NCBI GenBank assembly: GCA_026315105.1
Contig: CM048744.1
Coordinates: 972,818,221-972,882,220, forward strand
DNA from: Locusta migratoria
Lineage: Eukaryota > Arthropoda > Insecta > Orthoptera > Acrididae
Length of the DNA stretch: 64,000 bases
Reading direction: 5' to 3'
The position numbers and the translations under genes are program-made. The notes beneath the pieces were generated by a model. It saw only the letters and a program-made list of their open reading frames with translations. It did not search any database and was not told the DNA's origin. This document shows, in pieces, positions 31,607 through 43,431 of the stretch; positions within the stretch are counted from its first letter, which is position 1, and each line of letters starts with the position of its first letter.

Positions 31607-32827
31607 GGTGCGTTTTTAATGAAAAAAAAAAAAAATAAATAAACATATCGGCATCATTCTTCCAGCGTTTGTGTGTAACAACAACTCAGCAAGTGAAATG
31701 CCTCTTTCGTGAAAGTAATGAATTTCCCACAATCCCCGTTATATTAAATGATCCAAGCTAACTAATGTTCTCAGCTTCACAGAAAAGATATTGATTCCGA
31801 AGAAATAAACTGAATGAAAAAATTCAAGTAAGATTATTATTGATCGTCATCTAACAATTACGTATGCTGAACAAAAACTATTGGGAATAATAAGAAAAAC
31901 ACTTCATTTCGATTAGCTGAACTTGTAATTATATACGTAGCTGAAACTAAAGGAAATATTAATTGGCTGCCAGTTCATTCTTGAGCAAAAGTGCAAAATA
32001 ATAGTACGTAACAATTACTGTCTGGTCTTTGGTGACTGCAGTACAAGCGTACGTGGAAAATCTCGAAAAATGCGATTTACTAGACTGTCCCCTGCGTAAT
32101 CACTTCTTCTCCTTCTGCTGCGTTAGGACCCTCCAGGATCACGAGTGGCTAGTTACCACGTCTTCTTTCTTCCCAATACCTCTTCATTCTCTCGCTTCTT
32201 CTCTTTCTTCTTTCTTTCGAAACTTCGCCTTGTGAAGCAGTCATGAAGCATGTGATAATTACAGATATACCTCTGCGTAATCACATGAATGAAAGTTTAA
32301 TAATAACCGTAATAGACTCTTTAAAACCAACAATGATTAGCTACCAGCAGTATGTAATTCACAAGGGGAAGGGCAACCGATTCGGCTCAAACTTGGCAGG
32401 CCGCTTGTGTACAACAGAAAACGAAGGAATCTAAGATATTTTGGCTCAACACCCCCTTGTGTTTGAGAAAATCACCCCTAAACGTTATGACGAGCAGTCG
32501 ACTCAAAATTGGATGGATCGATAGATAATTGTAAATTGAGAATTTTTCTTCATCAGGTGTGGGGTTCGCAAACGCATACGAGGAAAGAAACTTTTACCAC
32601 TGCCGCTTTTGTGCCCACAAGGTAAACGCTTTTCGTCGACAGTGCCGACAGCCCAGCAGCCAAGGAATCTCGAAGAAACCTAGCGGATGTTATTCTTCTC
32701 GTTTGTATTTTTCCATATCTCGATTTATAAGAATATGAGCGTTATTAATGCGAGTAAATCAATAATGAATGATAAAAAGGTAGGAATATAAATGCGTCGA
32801 ACCTTTCGGAATAGTAAACAAACTGTT
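31607..32827. other. No recognised feature
   Basis: AT-rich spacer. ORFs at 32029-32235 and 32243-32434 show no domain, family likeness or coding signature. Confidence 0.5.
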
Positions 32828-33340
32828 GAAACTTTTCACTCTGCACTCCGCTGCAGAGTGAAAAGTTTCATTCTGGAAACATCCCTTAGGCTGTGGCAAA
32901 ACCATGTCTCCACCATATCCTTTCTTCCAGGAGTGCTAGTCTTGCATGTTTCGCAGGGGAGCTTCTGTGAAGTGTGGAAAGTAGGAGGCGAGGTACTGGC
33001 GGAAGTAAAGTTGTGAGGCGGCATCGTGAGTTGTGTCGGGGTAGCTCAGTCGTTAGAGCGCTTGCCCGCGAAAGGCAAAGGTTCCGCCGGCCGCGGTGGC
33101 CGAGGGGACTAAGGCGATCCAGTCACGGTCTGCACGGCCACTACGGTCGGGGGTTCGAATCTCCCCTCGGGCATGGATGTTTGTGTCGTCCTTAGTTGTA
33201 AGTAGTTTGTAAGTTTAGGGACTGATGACCCCGTAGTTAAGTCCCATAGACTCCACAAACATTTGAACATTTTTTGAGCAAAGGTTCCAGGTTCAAGTCT
33301 CGGTTTTGGCACACAATTTTAATCTGCCAGGAAGTTTCAA
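32828..33340 (+). repeat. tRNA-Ser-like repeat unit, split by a SINE
   Basis: Begins with a perfect hairpin (AAACTTTTCACTCTGCA and its complement, 32828-32868), continues through a 165-base leader (TTCATTCTGGAAAC, GGCGAGGTACTGGCGGAAGT) and a tRNA-like module starting near 33033 (GGGGTAGCTCAGTCGTTAGA; anticodon-like CGA but G33 instead of T33), and ends CACACAATTTTAATCTGCCA near 33332. A SINE (33086-33277) splits the tRNA-like part just before its T arm. The same unit occurs as an inverted pair at 62805-63222 and as a fragment at 36756-36846. Confidence 0.8.
33086..33277 (+). mobile_element. tRNA-derived SINE, type 1
   Basis: Full-length with an 11-bp target duplication GCAAAGGTTCC (33075-33085, 33278-33288) taken from the host tRNA-like repeat. 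Confidence 0.94.
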
Positions 33341-33551
33341 CTAAAATGATATTCCAGGTCACTTTACAGTGGCTCTTGCAGTCACTGTTAGGTGTTCTCA
33401 CTTTTCGTCGAACAACTGGATGGATGGTACTGGTCATATAAACATTCGAAACAAATATACTCACGGAATAAAGAGCATCTGATGAATGCAGTCTTTCGCC
33501 AGCTACAGTGTTCCTTCCGAAGAGTCGGCGAAATACAAACTTGATTTACAT
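33341..33551. other. Short unassigned spacer
   Basis: Nothing recognised between a tRNA-like repeat and the transposase pseudogene. Confidence 0.4.
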
Positions 33552-34690
33552 TTAAAAATGTCTTTTTTCGGGAATTAATTTTGATGCGTACCACGCGTAC
33601 GATATCATTGCCTGAAAAATCGCAGTTGAAAGTTGGTTATGAATTATGCTGTGAATAGTTGTTGCATCCGTGCGGTTGTGCAGTTCCCGCTGGGTTTCCA
33701 GAAGCACAATGCATTTCTGAAGCCTCGAAATAAAGTTTTTAACTCGGCTGATCCTTGCCATCTCACAAACATTGTCATACATTGGAGGAGTATTAATTTG
33801 TCCACTACAGGAATGAAAAAAAAAAGGTCAAATGTTTGTAAATCTATCGGACCAAACTACGTGGTCATCAGTCCGTAGCTTACAAATTACTTAAACCTAG
33901 TTACACTAACCTACGGAAAAACACACACACCCATGCCCCAGGGCGTGCAACCGCGCGCTCCGCAGCGAGGTGCTTTAGACCGCTCGGCTACTCCACCGCG
34001 GCCAGGAATCCAACATTAGACAAAACTTGTTATCAAAAAAATATGGTTTTAAAATATTCTCAAGAAATGTTCTATAAATCGTATTTGTCAGTTTTCCGGT
34101 TTTTGAGGAGATACTGTCAACATTTTTCAACGAGCCTGTTAAGCGCTTGACCTCTTCCACAACCGGAGGACCAAATATAACATTCGTTTCTCGTACACGA
34201 AGGAAAACCGTAGGCAATTATTTTTTCCATAGGCTGCGACGGCATATTGCACCCTGTACGAATGTGTTAGTTTGTTTTTACTACCAACTGGGACAAGGGT
34301 TCGTTTTTCTCCCTTACGCTATAACGTGCGTCTGCCCGATACTCGCATCCTGTTTGATCGGTGTTGATCACGTAGTCACGATTAAAACCGGTACTGAAAA
34401 GAGTCGCCACTTACTGTATATCTTTTATATTTTGTACCTGCTTATGAGATACGTATTTAGTGACGTGCCGTTGACGAATTTTATACTCCGATTTGAAATT
34501 CCGTGCCCAAGATAATGATGCAGCAAACGTAAAATCCTTGTTGGCCGTGTATTGAAGTGATGCACATGCTCCTGAAGTATCCTCGTTTACATTCTCGTTA
34601 CGACAACTAGATTCGACAAATCGATCGATATCCACTAATTTATCGCCTGGTATTTGTCTTATCTTGTCCCTCCTTTAACGATATCACTCT
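33552..34690 (-). pseudogene. DDE-type transposase pseudogene split by a SINE
   Basis: Minus strand. N-terminal part (about 34411-34690): LSWARNFKSEYKIRQRHVTK, resembling the HTH region of a DDE superfamily (PF03184-like) found in insects and Hydra. Middle (34240-34410) is frameshifted. DDE part (34010-34217): VFLRVRETN-FGPPVVEE, SSKTGKLTNTIYRTFLEN and LMLDSW, where the Asp is a likely catalytic residue. A SINE (33815-34002) interrupts right after LDS. The C-terminal part (33552-33807) resumes with TPPMYDNVC, IHNQLS and YAWYASKLIPEK. Removing the SINE and one target-duplication copy restores an open frame across the junction. No intact start; frameshifts make it inactive. Confidence 0.7.
33815..34002 (-). 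mobile_element. tRNA-derived SINE, type 2 head
   Basis: Minus-strand copy with the older head (CGGTGGAGTAGCCGAGCGGT) and ATAGATTTACAAACATTTG tail. The B box is damaged by a deletion (the GTTCGAATCC segment is lost at GGTTGCACGCCC). A 7-bp direct repeat CAGGAAT flanks it (33808-33814, 34003-34009). Confidence 0.85.
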
Positions 34691-36755
34691 CGCACAATTA
34701 CAAGTCCTTCTTCCTTTTCAGGGTTGTTGTTGCTCCATTCTTTTGCAGTGTTCGTAAGTTCCAATTTGCATGATTCATGGCTAGAGCTACCGCCTTTAAT
34801 TTTACTTCAAGGGGTATAGCGCCTTATTTCAATCGTTTAGTAACTGGTTCGTAGTACTCATCGGTAACAGATGAATGCACATATTACCTGTGACGTGGAG
34901 TTTTCCAAAGAGTTATTACCATTTTGCGATTCACTGGTCGTGATATCTTCCACTGAATCAAATTCTGCTTAGACTTCGTGGTATAGTACTTCAGTATCAA
35001 CAAAAGTCATTTCGTTCCTCAACCCCAAAAAGCTCTTGATGATAGCCGCTCCTATCAATCTGAAACGCTGAGAAACGATACTGCCGCTTTCAGTAGTGCA
35101 TTGATAATGCATGGTAGTTTCAATCTGTCTCAATAGTTCCATTCAATACGTCAGCTGCACATTCTGTTCAACTGTACAGTATATGTTTTCAAGGGAATTA
35201 GTGTATCTAATATTTTGATTCAAAAAGCTTACTTCACCCATTCACAGACCAGTAGACGGGGTAAATATCGCACTTGTAGTTGTTGAAGGAACCAAACTTC
35301 TAGGGTCGTCGGTCGAAATATCGCAGTAGTATGCTACTACGTGTATTGCAAAAGTAAAATAATGCTTCACAAAGTTCATAACAATAATTATATCTATTCA
35401 TTAATTTTTTATCAACTGCATTGTATTGAAACTGTAACAGCAAGTCAATAATACACCTATAATTTACCCTATAATTACCGTAAAGTGAACAGAACAGAAT
35501 AACGTTATGCTGTATAAATTGTTTTTAGTGCTATTTTCATGCAGCTTGTACAGGTAATAAAGGCCCAACAACAAGAGGGCTTATGTTTAGTTAATTATGA
35601 AAGCATAGCCAGACGAAAACTCAGTGCTGTCGTCTTTAAATTCTCGCAGAACACGCGCGAAATAAAGCGAATTCCCGTGTTTCGTAGTTCGGCCGTCAGA
35701 TGGCTGGACTACCCGAAGCTGCGTGCCAGCGCTCCTAGCAGCCAAGAGCAGAAGCTACCATCGCGTATGGACCAGCCACCTAGCGATGTTTGGGCGAACT
35801 ACTTCGGGCAGCGAGGGGCGGTGACTCGTGAAATTGCGTATCAAATGGGTGTTGATAGCATTCGTCGGGCTTCAAATCACAAAATAATAACAGAGGGGGT
35901 TTTATTCCTCCATTTGGTGCTTCGGATGAGTGACGCCATTTACATGGCGACAGAATAAACTTTTGTCCTTCAGAAGCTGCGTTTTGATGAAAGAATGAAT
36001 GCACTGCGCGGGCACCAATTTCTGACTTCATATGTTTTATAAGGCAGTTTTTTTATCGTATTTTACCCTATAAATAAGAACTACAAAGCCAGTCACAGGT
36101 ATGAAAACCGTATATAAACACATGTCAGTAAGTCTTATAACTTTAATTTCTTTAAATTTTTTTATTCATAAATCTTACTGATTTGTTGCGGCCCTCGCGA
36201 ATTTCTCACCTAAATTAATCTCTTCACTTAGGATCTACGTCCTCAGTTACCAGCTGGATGTATTCCAGTCTTTTGTCTTCCCCAACATTTTTCTGTTCGG
36301 TCCCCCTCTACTATGGAGATTATTCCCTGATGCCAAAACACATATCTCATCGTCCTATGAAAGATTAAATCAACAAATTTAAACAGACACACAATCTCTC
36401 TAGACTGGCAATCTTTTAAAGGAACTCGAAATTTAGCTCTAACTCCAGTGCGAGAAGCTTGTAATAGTTTAAACAACGAAACCCGGTCACATAATAGGGT
36501 AGAAAATTAAAAGAACTTCTGATCATATGTAAAGTATACTAGCGGCAAATGACAATCAACCCTTTCACTACGCGATAGTGCTGCTAAAGCAGTATGACTA
36601 ATCACAGTTTTGCAAAATTCCTGCACCAAAGAAAACGAAGCAAGTGTACCAATCTCACCTGCAGATTGCAGCCACGTGAAAAGCTGAAGTATCGTGTCAG
36701 AAAAACGAAGAAATCCATTCGAAAACCCGTGAAGAACATGATCAAATTTAGAACT
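34691..36755. other. No recognised feature
   Basis: About 2 kb of AT-rich sequence. The 139-codon ORF at 35539-35958 has no recognisable domain, and minus-strand ORFs overlap it. It could hold unrecognised repeat DNA. Confidence 0.45.
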
Positions 36756-36846
36756 TTCTGGCAGATTAAAATTGTGTGCCGGAAACGGGAGTCGAACCTG
36801 GGACCTTTGCCTTTCGCGGGCGGTAGAGGGCTTGCTGGTCGAACTA
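36756..36846 (-). repeat. Fragment of tRNA-Ser-like repeat
   Basis: Minus-strand end of the unit at 32828-33340: GGCAGATTAAAATTGTGTGC, then the T arm and anticodon region (CCTTTGCCTTTCGCGGGC). Truncated at the D arm. Confidence 0.75.
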
Positions 36847-36926
36847 TTTGAATGTGCTGTATTTTCGATGTTTGCTCTCTATCGTGTGTCTTGTCCTGCA
36901 TAAGAATCACTAACCGTTTAAGGAGA

Positions 36927-37122
36927 GCCGGCCGCGGTGGCCGAGGGGACTGAGGCGCTCCAGTCACGGTCTGCACGGCCACTACGGTCGGGGGTTCGAA
37001 TCCCCCCTCGGGCATGGATATTTGTGCCGTCCTTCGTTGTAAGTAGTTCATAAGTAGTTTGTAAGTTTAGGGACTGATGACCCCGTAGTTAAGTCCCATA
37101 GACTCTACAAACATTTGAACAT
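36927..37122 (+). mobile_element. tRNA-derived SINE, type 1
   Basis: Full-length, A and B boxes intact, tail AGACTCTACAAACATTTG. Flanks CGTTTAAGGA (36915) and CGTTTGAGAT (37125) are similar but not identical, so the target duplication is uncertain. Confidence 0.92.
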
Positions 37123-38293
37123 TTCGTTTGAGATGTAACAGGCTTCCTCGTAATTCTATATGCTTATTTTAGAATACAAAATTTCAAGGAACTGTCCGAC
37201 TTCTTGTCTGTAGCCTTCCCCTGTTGCTATCATTTTTATTCATTTACAAAATAACAGGAACCCCTGCTAGAAGAGAGGAGGTCCGATGCTGGCAACGGTT
37301 ACAGCAGGAGAAGATTAACAGGTAAGTCTCCTGTTAAAAGCGAAGCGGAAGTCAGGCAGATTGATTCAAGTCATAATCTCGTTTCTTTCATCCCACAACC
37401 AACCATAGGAAGAGACAGGCGCTACAAGTAATGCATATAATTATGTGCTGGGACAGTAATTCGACAATTTATTGAAATAGAACTAAATGCTTTTCCTATT
37501 TTCATAGCACCCGTGTATTTGGAAGCAGTGTAAATTTTACGAATAAATATTGCTCGTTACAAAATTAATTTGAGATAATAAATTCTTACTGTTACGCTGA
37601 AAATTACAAAGTCGGATTTTTCCTCTGTTATTAGTAAACAGTTGAAAGAGAACATTCATAACCGAGACCAAACAGACACCGGTTATTTAGAAATTATTGG
37701 CTACTCTCTGCGGATTTTTCCCATGTGTATTCTGCCTTCTCCTGTTTAGTAGCACCGAGGCTTCACGTTGTAGTCCAACGGAATGTCAGCAGTGAGAGAC
37801 GCCCCTCACTGACAAGTGTGTAAATGAAGTCCGTAGTTGTGAAACGTTATTATCTCTCTCTCTAGGTTGTTAAAAATGAATAAATTACTTTTCATATAAT
37901 GAATGAACAATTTTTGCTGTCTTTACTTTGTATACCAAAGTGATTGTAACCTATATGGATGTCAAAGTATTTATGTCATATCTTTGGATAGTATACATTA
38001 TCGCTGGTAATTGAGAGAGAGAGAGAGAGAGAGAGAGCAGTGGAGGCATTATTAAATTATTAATCATCTTTCTTTGTGATGAAGATATCAGATTTTTCTG
38101 TTTATGTGAGAAACTTACCTAGGTGGAGATATTAAAAAAGGTATTTATAACATTAGTCAGTTTTGTCAGAATTGTAGAGACATTGTAAAACCAGTGTGTA
38201 AAGGAAGATTTAAATAATAATAATAATCATTATGTCACAAATCGTAGATTGTATTTTTTAGTAGAGAGTAGTATTGCATTTCCCCTTCTACAG
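37123..38293. other. No recognised gene; (GA)n at 38013-38037
   Basis: AT-rich, with one (GA)n microsatellite of about twelve units. No supportable ORF or repeat family. Confidence 0.5.
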
Positions 38294-38533
38294 AATTTTG
38301 ATAAAATGGTTAATGCTACATTGTTTCGTACGTATGTGATTATGCTACATTGCACGTGGTAAGCACTATAAAGGAAATTAATTTACAGTGTGTTAACAAA
38401 TTAAATTACTAATGATTAACTTCAGATTATTGATAGAGGAATTTTGATAAAATGGTTAATGTTACGTTGTTTGGTACGTGTGTGATTGGGCTATATTGCA
38501 CGTGGTAGGCACTATAAAGAAAATAAATTTATA
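38294..38533. repeat. Tandem duplication, 146-bp period
   Basis: AATTTTGATAAAATGGTTAA starts at 38294 and again at 38440; the following 90 bases match with scattered changes. A third partial match to the end of the unit (TTAAATTACTA-TGA-TAA-TTCAGAT) lies at 39176-39215, beyond the MITE, so the array probably continued before that insertion. Confidence 0.7.
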
Positions 38534-38624
38534 GGGTATTAATGGGAGTCAAGTTAACTGTTATTTTAAAAAGAATTAATTGTATGACAAAACGTGCATT
38601 TCCATGTGCACAGTCAGCCAAGAT

Positions 38625-39180
38625 AAAATTTTACGACGCTTCTCGGCGGGCTCCAGTGCTTATGTTGGCAACAGATGAACAATGGAGTGTAGAATTGCGT
38701 TAATATTTTTCACGAGCTACCGAGTAAATGTTATTGCTGCTCGTTTCACTCGCAGTAAAATTAAAACTGTAACCTGCTATATGGTTCACAGGTTCTTGTA
38801 TGTACCCTTGTCCGTTCAGAAAAAACAATTTTCGTTTTAAGTTGTCACGAGAAAACATTTATTGGTCATGTGAGTTGCTGTCATTACCGTTAGTGCCAAC
38901 ATAACCACTGCAAATTACAAAAAAATGTTTTCAGAATGTTTTTTAATTTACGGGTCTTAACTACGGGGTCATCAGTCCCTAAGCTTACAAACTACTTATG
39001 AACTAGCTAAGACTAAGGACGGCACAAATATCCATGCCCGAGGGGGGATTCGAACCCCCGACCGCAGTGGGCGTGCAGACCGTGACTGGAGCGCCTCAGT
39101 CCCCTCGGCCACCGCAGCCGGCCATAACCAATGCAGCCCGGTGAGAAGTGTAGTACAATTTAAACGTCAGCTCAATTAAA
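38625..39180. mobile_element. MITE with about 55-bp TIRs, copy 2, holding a SINE
   Basis: The left end (AATTTTACGACTTCTCGGCG, then TTATGTTGGCAACAG at 38661) is mirrored on the right (TGCCAACATAACC at 38893, continuing after the SINE at 39136 with CCCGGTGAGAAGTGTAG). The interior holds ACAGGTTCTTGTATGTACCC, the complement of the block in copy 1. Inverted orientation relative to copy 1. Confidence 0.65.
38913..39122 (-). mobile_element. tRNA-derived SINE, type 1
   Basis: Full head with A and B boxes; the tail is mutated (AATGTTTTCAGAATG instead of AATGTTCAAATG). A 13-bp target duplication CATAACC(A/C)... with one mismatch flanks it (38900-38912, 39123-39135) and lies in the MITE terminal repeat. 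Confidence 0.9.
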
Positions 39181-41942
39181 TTACTATTGACTAAGTTCAG
39201 ATGATTAATAGAGATCAAAAGTGTTCAGATGTTGCCAAAGTAAATGTTAAAAAAGGTGTTGTGTAATTTAGTAAAAGACTCTGATGCAAAGGTTATATGT
39301 TTTTTCCGTCATGCTGTTGGATTACTCAAACACGACATTGAGATCGTTATTCAGTTAACAAACAAATTACTGACGAGTAACAGTTTTTATCAACCAAAGT
39401 GTCTCAGCACGCAGACTGACAGGATAGGTATTCAATGAACTCACAGTTGTATAGCGCAGTATGCCGACACACATCCAAGGTCTTTACAAAAAGCTCAAAT
39501 ATGACGATTTGTGTTATTTTCCTAAAGTTTTATTCGGACCTGGGGCAAACTTTGAGTTGGCCGCGAAGTTAGATGCTGGATCTTCTGTAACCTCTGTGAA
39601 GGTGCCATCTGAACTGGAGTGGGGCTAGTTTCACGATAGCTGGCGGCTTTGGCATCGTAGGCGAATTATATTCATCCATAGTGGTGGAAACGGAGCGGTT
39701 GTTCCTGAGGCGGAGATTTCGCGCCATTTCACTCGGAGCCTCCGGAAACCTCCGGTTGGACGTGTCGAATCGAGCAGACGCCATTTTGGAGATGAATCTT
39801 GGCGTATTTGATTTGGCAGTGTATTTTGTGTAACACGAAAAGATGTTGTTTCCCAGCATCAGTTCCATAAATATAAACCAAAATCGAAGTTCTCTAATAC
39901 GAGTTTGTTGTAATGAAAGATGTGTAGACATACAATTATTGATAAAAGTTTCACGGCGGCCTTATAAGAATCACGAAGTAAAAAAACTTAGATCGCTTCT
40001 AGTTGGGTGCAAGTATAGGTCAGGTAGTAGCGTGTACGTTTGTGGAGCACAAGGTCCTGCGATCGATTCTCAACGAGTGTGAACATTTTAATTCTCTGTA
40101 ACTGTTCAGACTTTCTTATTCTTTCTTTCTTCTACTACAAAAGTTAATTATTATTTGAGGTAATACATTTGTACATGTCAGATATTTAACAAGTGGTGTT
40201 CTATTAGATTTCTGTCAAAAACTCTCGAATCTGTTAATCTATGCACATTGTCCTTCCGTCTTCATATAAATATGTCTCTTTTTTATGATATCAATTTGAA
40301 GATAGTGAACACAGTGTAATGTCATGACCGCGTAAGTGGAGACAAGCGTCTATACATAACAATATTAAAACCGAAAGTATCATATTGCAAGCTAGTGTAG
40401 ACCTGTTACGTTGTTGAATAGTCTGTCCATAAAATAATTAAAAAAAACTGTATATAAGCGACAAAGAACGGCATGGTGTTAGTGTTCTGTTTTATCACAG
40501 TTTTTCGTCGCTTTGCTTGTGCTAGTTTTACCGCAACATTTCGAAGGAAAGCATTGCAGCTACCTCGACATGTCTTCCACAATTACGAATGTTTTCATTG
40601 AGGAAATAATGAAATGAGTCATGGTTCAAAGTATTGTGTTTTTTCTTTCTTTTTATCGACACTTTCTTTACCATTCTTAACCACTTTCATATTGTTTTGC
40701 CCTTGGTACTGAATTCATTTTTAAATAGTCTTGACGATTAGATGTTCCTCTACCTGTGGTGTACAGTCGCCCACACAACTTACATGTAGCGTTTTGGCAT
40801 CGTCATCCGCGCTCTCAAAGAACTACCACACATCCGATCTACGTTTTAACATATCTAGAAACATTATTTTATGATTAAAACTGAAATTTTTACTCAGATA
40901 GACTTTTCACACAAGAAAAATTTGCGATCATTAATTATTTTCAAAATACCTGCTTCTATGTGTAATGCAAAAATATGGAAGGACACGTTCCCGTAAGTTC
41001 AAAACAACAGCCACATTCGTTTTGCCTCTGCGGTAGTACTAGAAATGTCCGTGGGGAGCGCACTCGTCGGATGCGCCTTCTGGCCAGCGATATTCCATCG
41101 TGCCTGCGATTAGCCTGGCGCCTCCTACGTTAATACCAGAGATCACCGGATGTGGCGCACTAGTCGCACCTTCGATTTATCCGCCAGTTAACCGCATCCG
41201 AAGACCAGCACTATTCATCCATTGTTCCGACCATTTTTCAAGACGAGTGCGTTTGTACTGTGAATAACCCGCTACCTCGCCTCTCGTTGCGCCGTCGACC
41301 GTTGTTGTGTTTGGAGCAGATTGCGGGGAATCGATGGGACTCCACGGCGGACGCCATTGAGAAGGAAGTCTGCCGCTACGGCCTGAAGCCATCCTCTCCA
41401 GCTTCGATCGCCGAAGTCGGAGTCCCGGCTGACACAACTGCCTCTCCACACGTGAGGCTCAGGGCACGCATACGCTGCTACAAGGCACCGCTTCTCGCCA
41501 CTCCACATTACACAGTGTGTTTCATAAAGCATGACCTGAGTTTGGACGGTAATAATTTCGCGACACGGGACATCTCGGCAAGTAAATGCGTGTTGTTTGG
41601 ATTGGCTTGGCCTATAGTTTCAGAAAAATGTAGCTAAACGTCAGTCGATGTTTTGTGTGCTGCAGAGATGAAGGTGCCTAAATGTAGTTATGTAAAATAA
41701 TTACAAATACAATTTTGTCAGTCGTCAGAAACTTGAGATTAACTGCACATTGACGTTACAGGACTATTCTGCTAATCAAACCTACGTACCTGTAGGAGGG
41801 TTCACCGAAGCGTTTTGAGTCGTATTCTCTGTCGTCGTTTTGTGGAGTGGCGCTTGGTGGAAAATGAACACCTCATTCTGACTTCTCTTACTTCATTATA
41901 ATACTCATTTATCCCTGTGTAGGTGGGTTCCAACAATATGAC
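39181..41942. other. No recognised feature
   Basis: The longest unassigned stretch, about 2.8 kb. A minus-strand frame of 71 codons starting MASARFDTSNRR (39569-39784) lies in slightly GC-rich sequence and could be an exon, but has no domain I recognise. ORFs at 41177-41637 overlap each other on both strands in a CpG-rich patch. Confidence 0.4.
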
Positions 41943-42080
41943 ACTACGGTCGGGGGGTTCGAATCCCCCTCGGGCATGGATATTTGTGCCGTCCTTAGGA
42001 TTAGCTAGTTCATAAGTAGTTTGTAAGTTTAGGGACTGATGACCCCGTAGTTAAGTCCCACAAGCTCTACAAACATTTGA
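41943..42080 (+). mobile_element. 5'-truncated tRNA-derived SINE
   Basis: Lacks the first about 60 bases, including the A box; starts at CACTACGGTCGG. B box GGGTTCGAATCC, body and tail are intact. ACAATATGACA / ACAACATGACA (about 41934 and 42082) look like a target duplication with one mismatch, which would mean truncation at insertion. Confidence 0.88.
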
Positions 42081-42934
42081 ACAACATGACAAATGGTGTT
42101 ATAAACAGTGTGGGTTGCCAACAAACAGTGTAAAAACTCACTAAATAACATGATCATAAAATGCGGTAACGCTACCATAGCTTAAAAACAAGTTGTTAAT
42201 TATGTATTGCTTAAGGATCATGTAAACTCAGCCAGTACCTTCGTTTAGAAATTAAAGTCTAAAACACTACGAAAGACAGTACAAGTGCCGAAATGTATTT
42301 GGGTGATAAAAACACAAAGAGTCTTACGTAAGCCAGAATTCATCTCTAGTTTATCCCTTTATTTGGTACACGCAGAAATCACGAGAAGAAAAAGTATATT
42401 ACTTAAATGCGTATGTCCATATGAAAAGATTTATGCGATTTTAATTTTTTATTTTATATTTCATATTATATTATTTATTTATTTTTCTAAATATAGTCTC
42501 TGGTTTGTAAGTTAAAATCCCCAAAAACATTGCATGTGGTGCAGTATCAATACTACAGTGTTGTTCTTATGACTGTAGAAATTATTGTATTTTGGAGTAC
42601 TTCATGTGGAAACTGTGAAAACAAAGTTTAGAAGAGTCCTATGATTTCCACATTTTACAGTCAAGTATCCCTGAAGACAAAACTTGCAAATATTGGCATA
42701 CGTCATACCGTACATCATTGAATGGTACAGGAGATGCTTTCTTCTTTTGGACTTACTGCCCATTTTGGTATGGTCTACTAGGATTCCTCTTCCCGATTAA
42801 TACAAGTCCATTTTCAGTCTCCCATATAAGAACTCGTCAACAATTTTCCGTAATCATTGAACTTCGAGGCTTCCTCTTTCCCTTTTATACGCAGTTTTCC
42901 ACGTATCTCGAGAAATATCGTTACAAAATTAAAG
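42081..42934. other. No recognised feature
   Basis: Strongly AT-rich spacer with a TTTTATTTTATATTTC run near 42450. No supportable gene. Confidence 0.5.
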
Positions 42935-43079
42935 CCGGCCGCGGTGGACAAGGGGACTGCGGCGCCCCAGTCACGGTCTGCACGGCCACTACGGTCAGGG
43001 GTTCGAATCCTCCCTCGGGCAGGGATATTTGTGCCGTCCTTAGGGGTAGCTAGTTCATAAGTAGTTTGTAAGTTTTGAA
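42935..43079 (+). mobile_element. 3'-shortened tRNA-derived SINE
   Basis: Head with altered A box (GTGGACAAGGGG) and intact B box; ends at GTTTGTAAGTTT, so the GACTGATGACC core and the tail are missing. Direct repeats ACAAAATTAAAG (42923-42934) and ACAAAATTGAAAG (43080-43092) flank it. Confidence 0.85.
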
Positions 43080-43431
43080 ACAAAATTGAAAGAAACATGT
43101 ACCTCGGTAACGTATGCTTGGATAGCCCGCTAAATTCAGTTTATCGCTAAACTTTTCGCAAACGACAACGAAACATCACTTTATTGGAGAACTTAAATGT
43201 TAGTTTCAAGCACTGTTCCCCACGAAGGATGAAACTTTAAACAAGTTTCAGAATACCATACGCCATTTCGATGTTGCTTGAGAGTAACATTCGCAAATAA
43301 AGGGTTAAAATGTTTTTACGTTCATGGAGAACGTTTTGGTGACGGAAATTTCGAAAGTAGCTCTCGACACAAGATAAACGTCTTTCTGTTCATGACTGCC
43401 ATCCTAATGCGCGCTTATCATACTGACTCCA
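43080..43431. other. No recognised feature
   Basis: Unassigned spacer, 350 bases. Confidence 0.5.

Noticed and set aside
33033..33314. Functional tRNA-Ser gene interrupted by a SINE
   Set aside because: The anticodon loop has G instead of T at position 33, and the same module recurs with a fixed leader and tail at 62805-63222, so it is a repeat.
35539..35958. 139-codon ORF as a gene
   Set aside because: No domain or coding signature, an overlapping minus-strand ORF of similar length, and no supporting promoter or splice site.
35990..36015. Minus-strand TTGGTGCCCGCGC as a retroviral-type primer binding site
   Set aside because: No LTR pair or pol/gag sequence is seen around it; a short motif match alone is not enough.
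36602..37051. 149-codon minus-strand ORF with a recurring PEGGFEPPTVVAV block, also in several other short ORFs
   Set aside because: The shared peptide is the antisense translation of the SINE tRNA head and B box. It recurs at every SINE copy and is not a protein family.
40450..40460. TATATAAG as a TATA box
   Set aside because: AT-rich context makes such matches common; no initiator, exon or ORF follows.
41177..41637. Overlapping ORFs on both strands in a CpG-rich patch
   Set aside because: Long frames on both strands arise from GC-rich composition; no family likeness on any of them.
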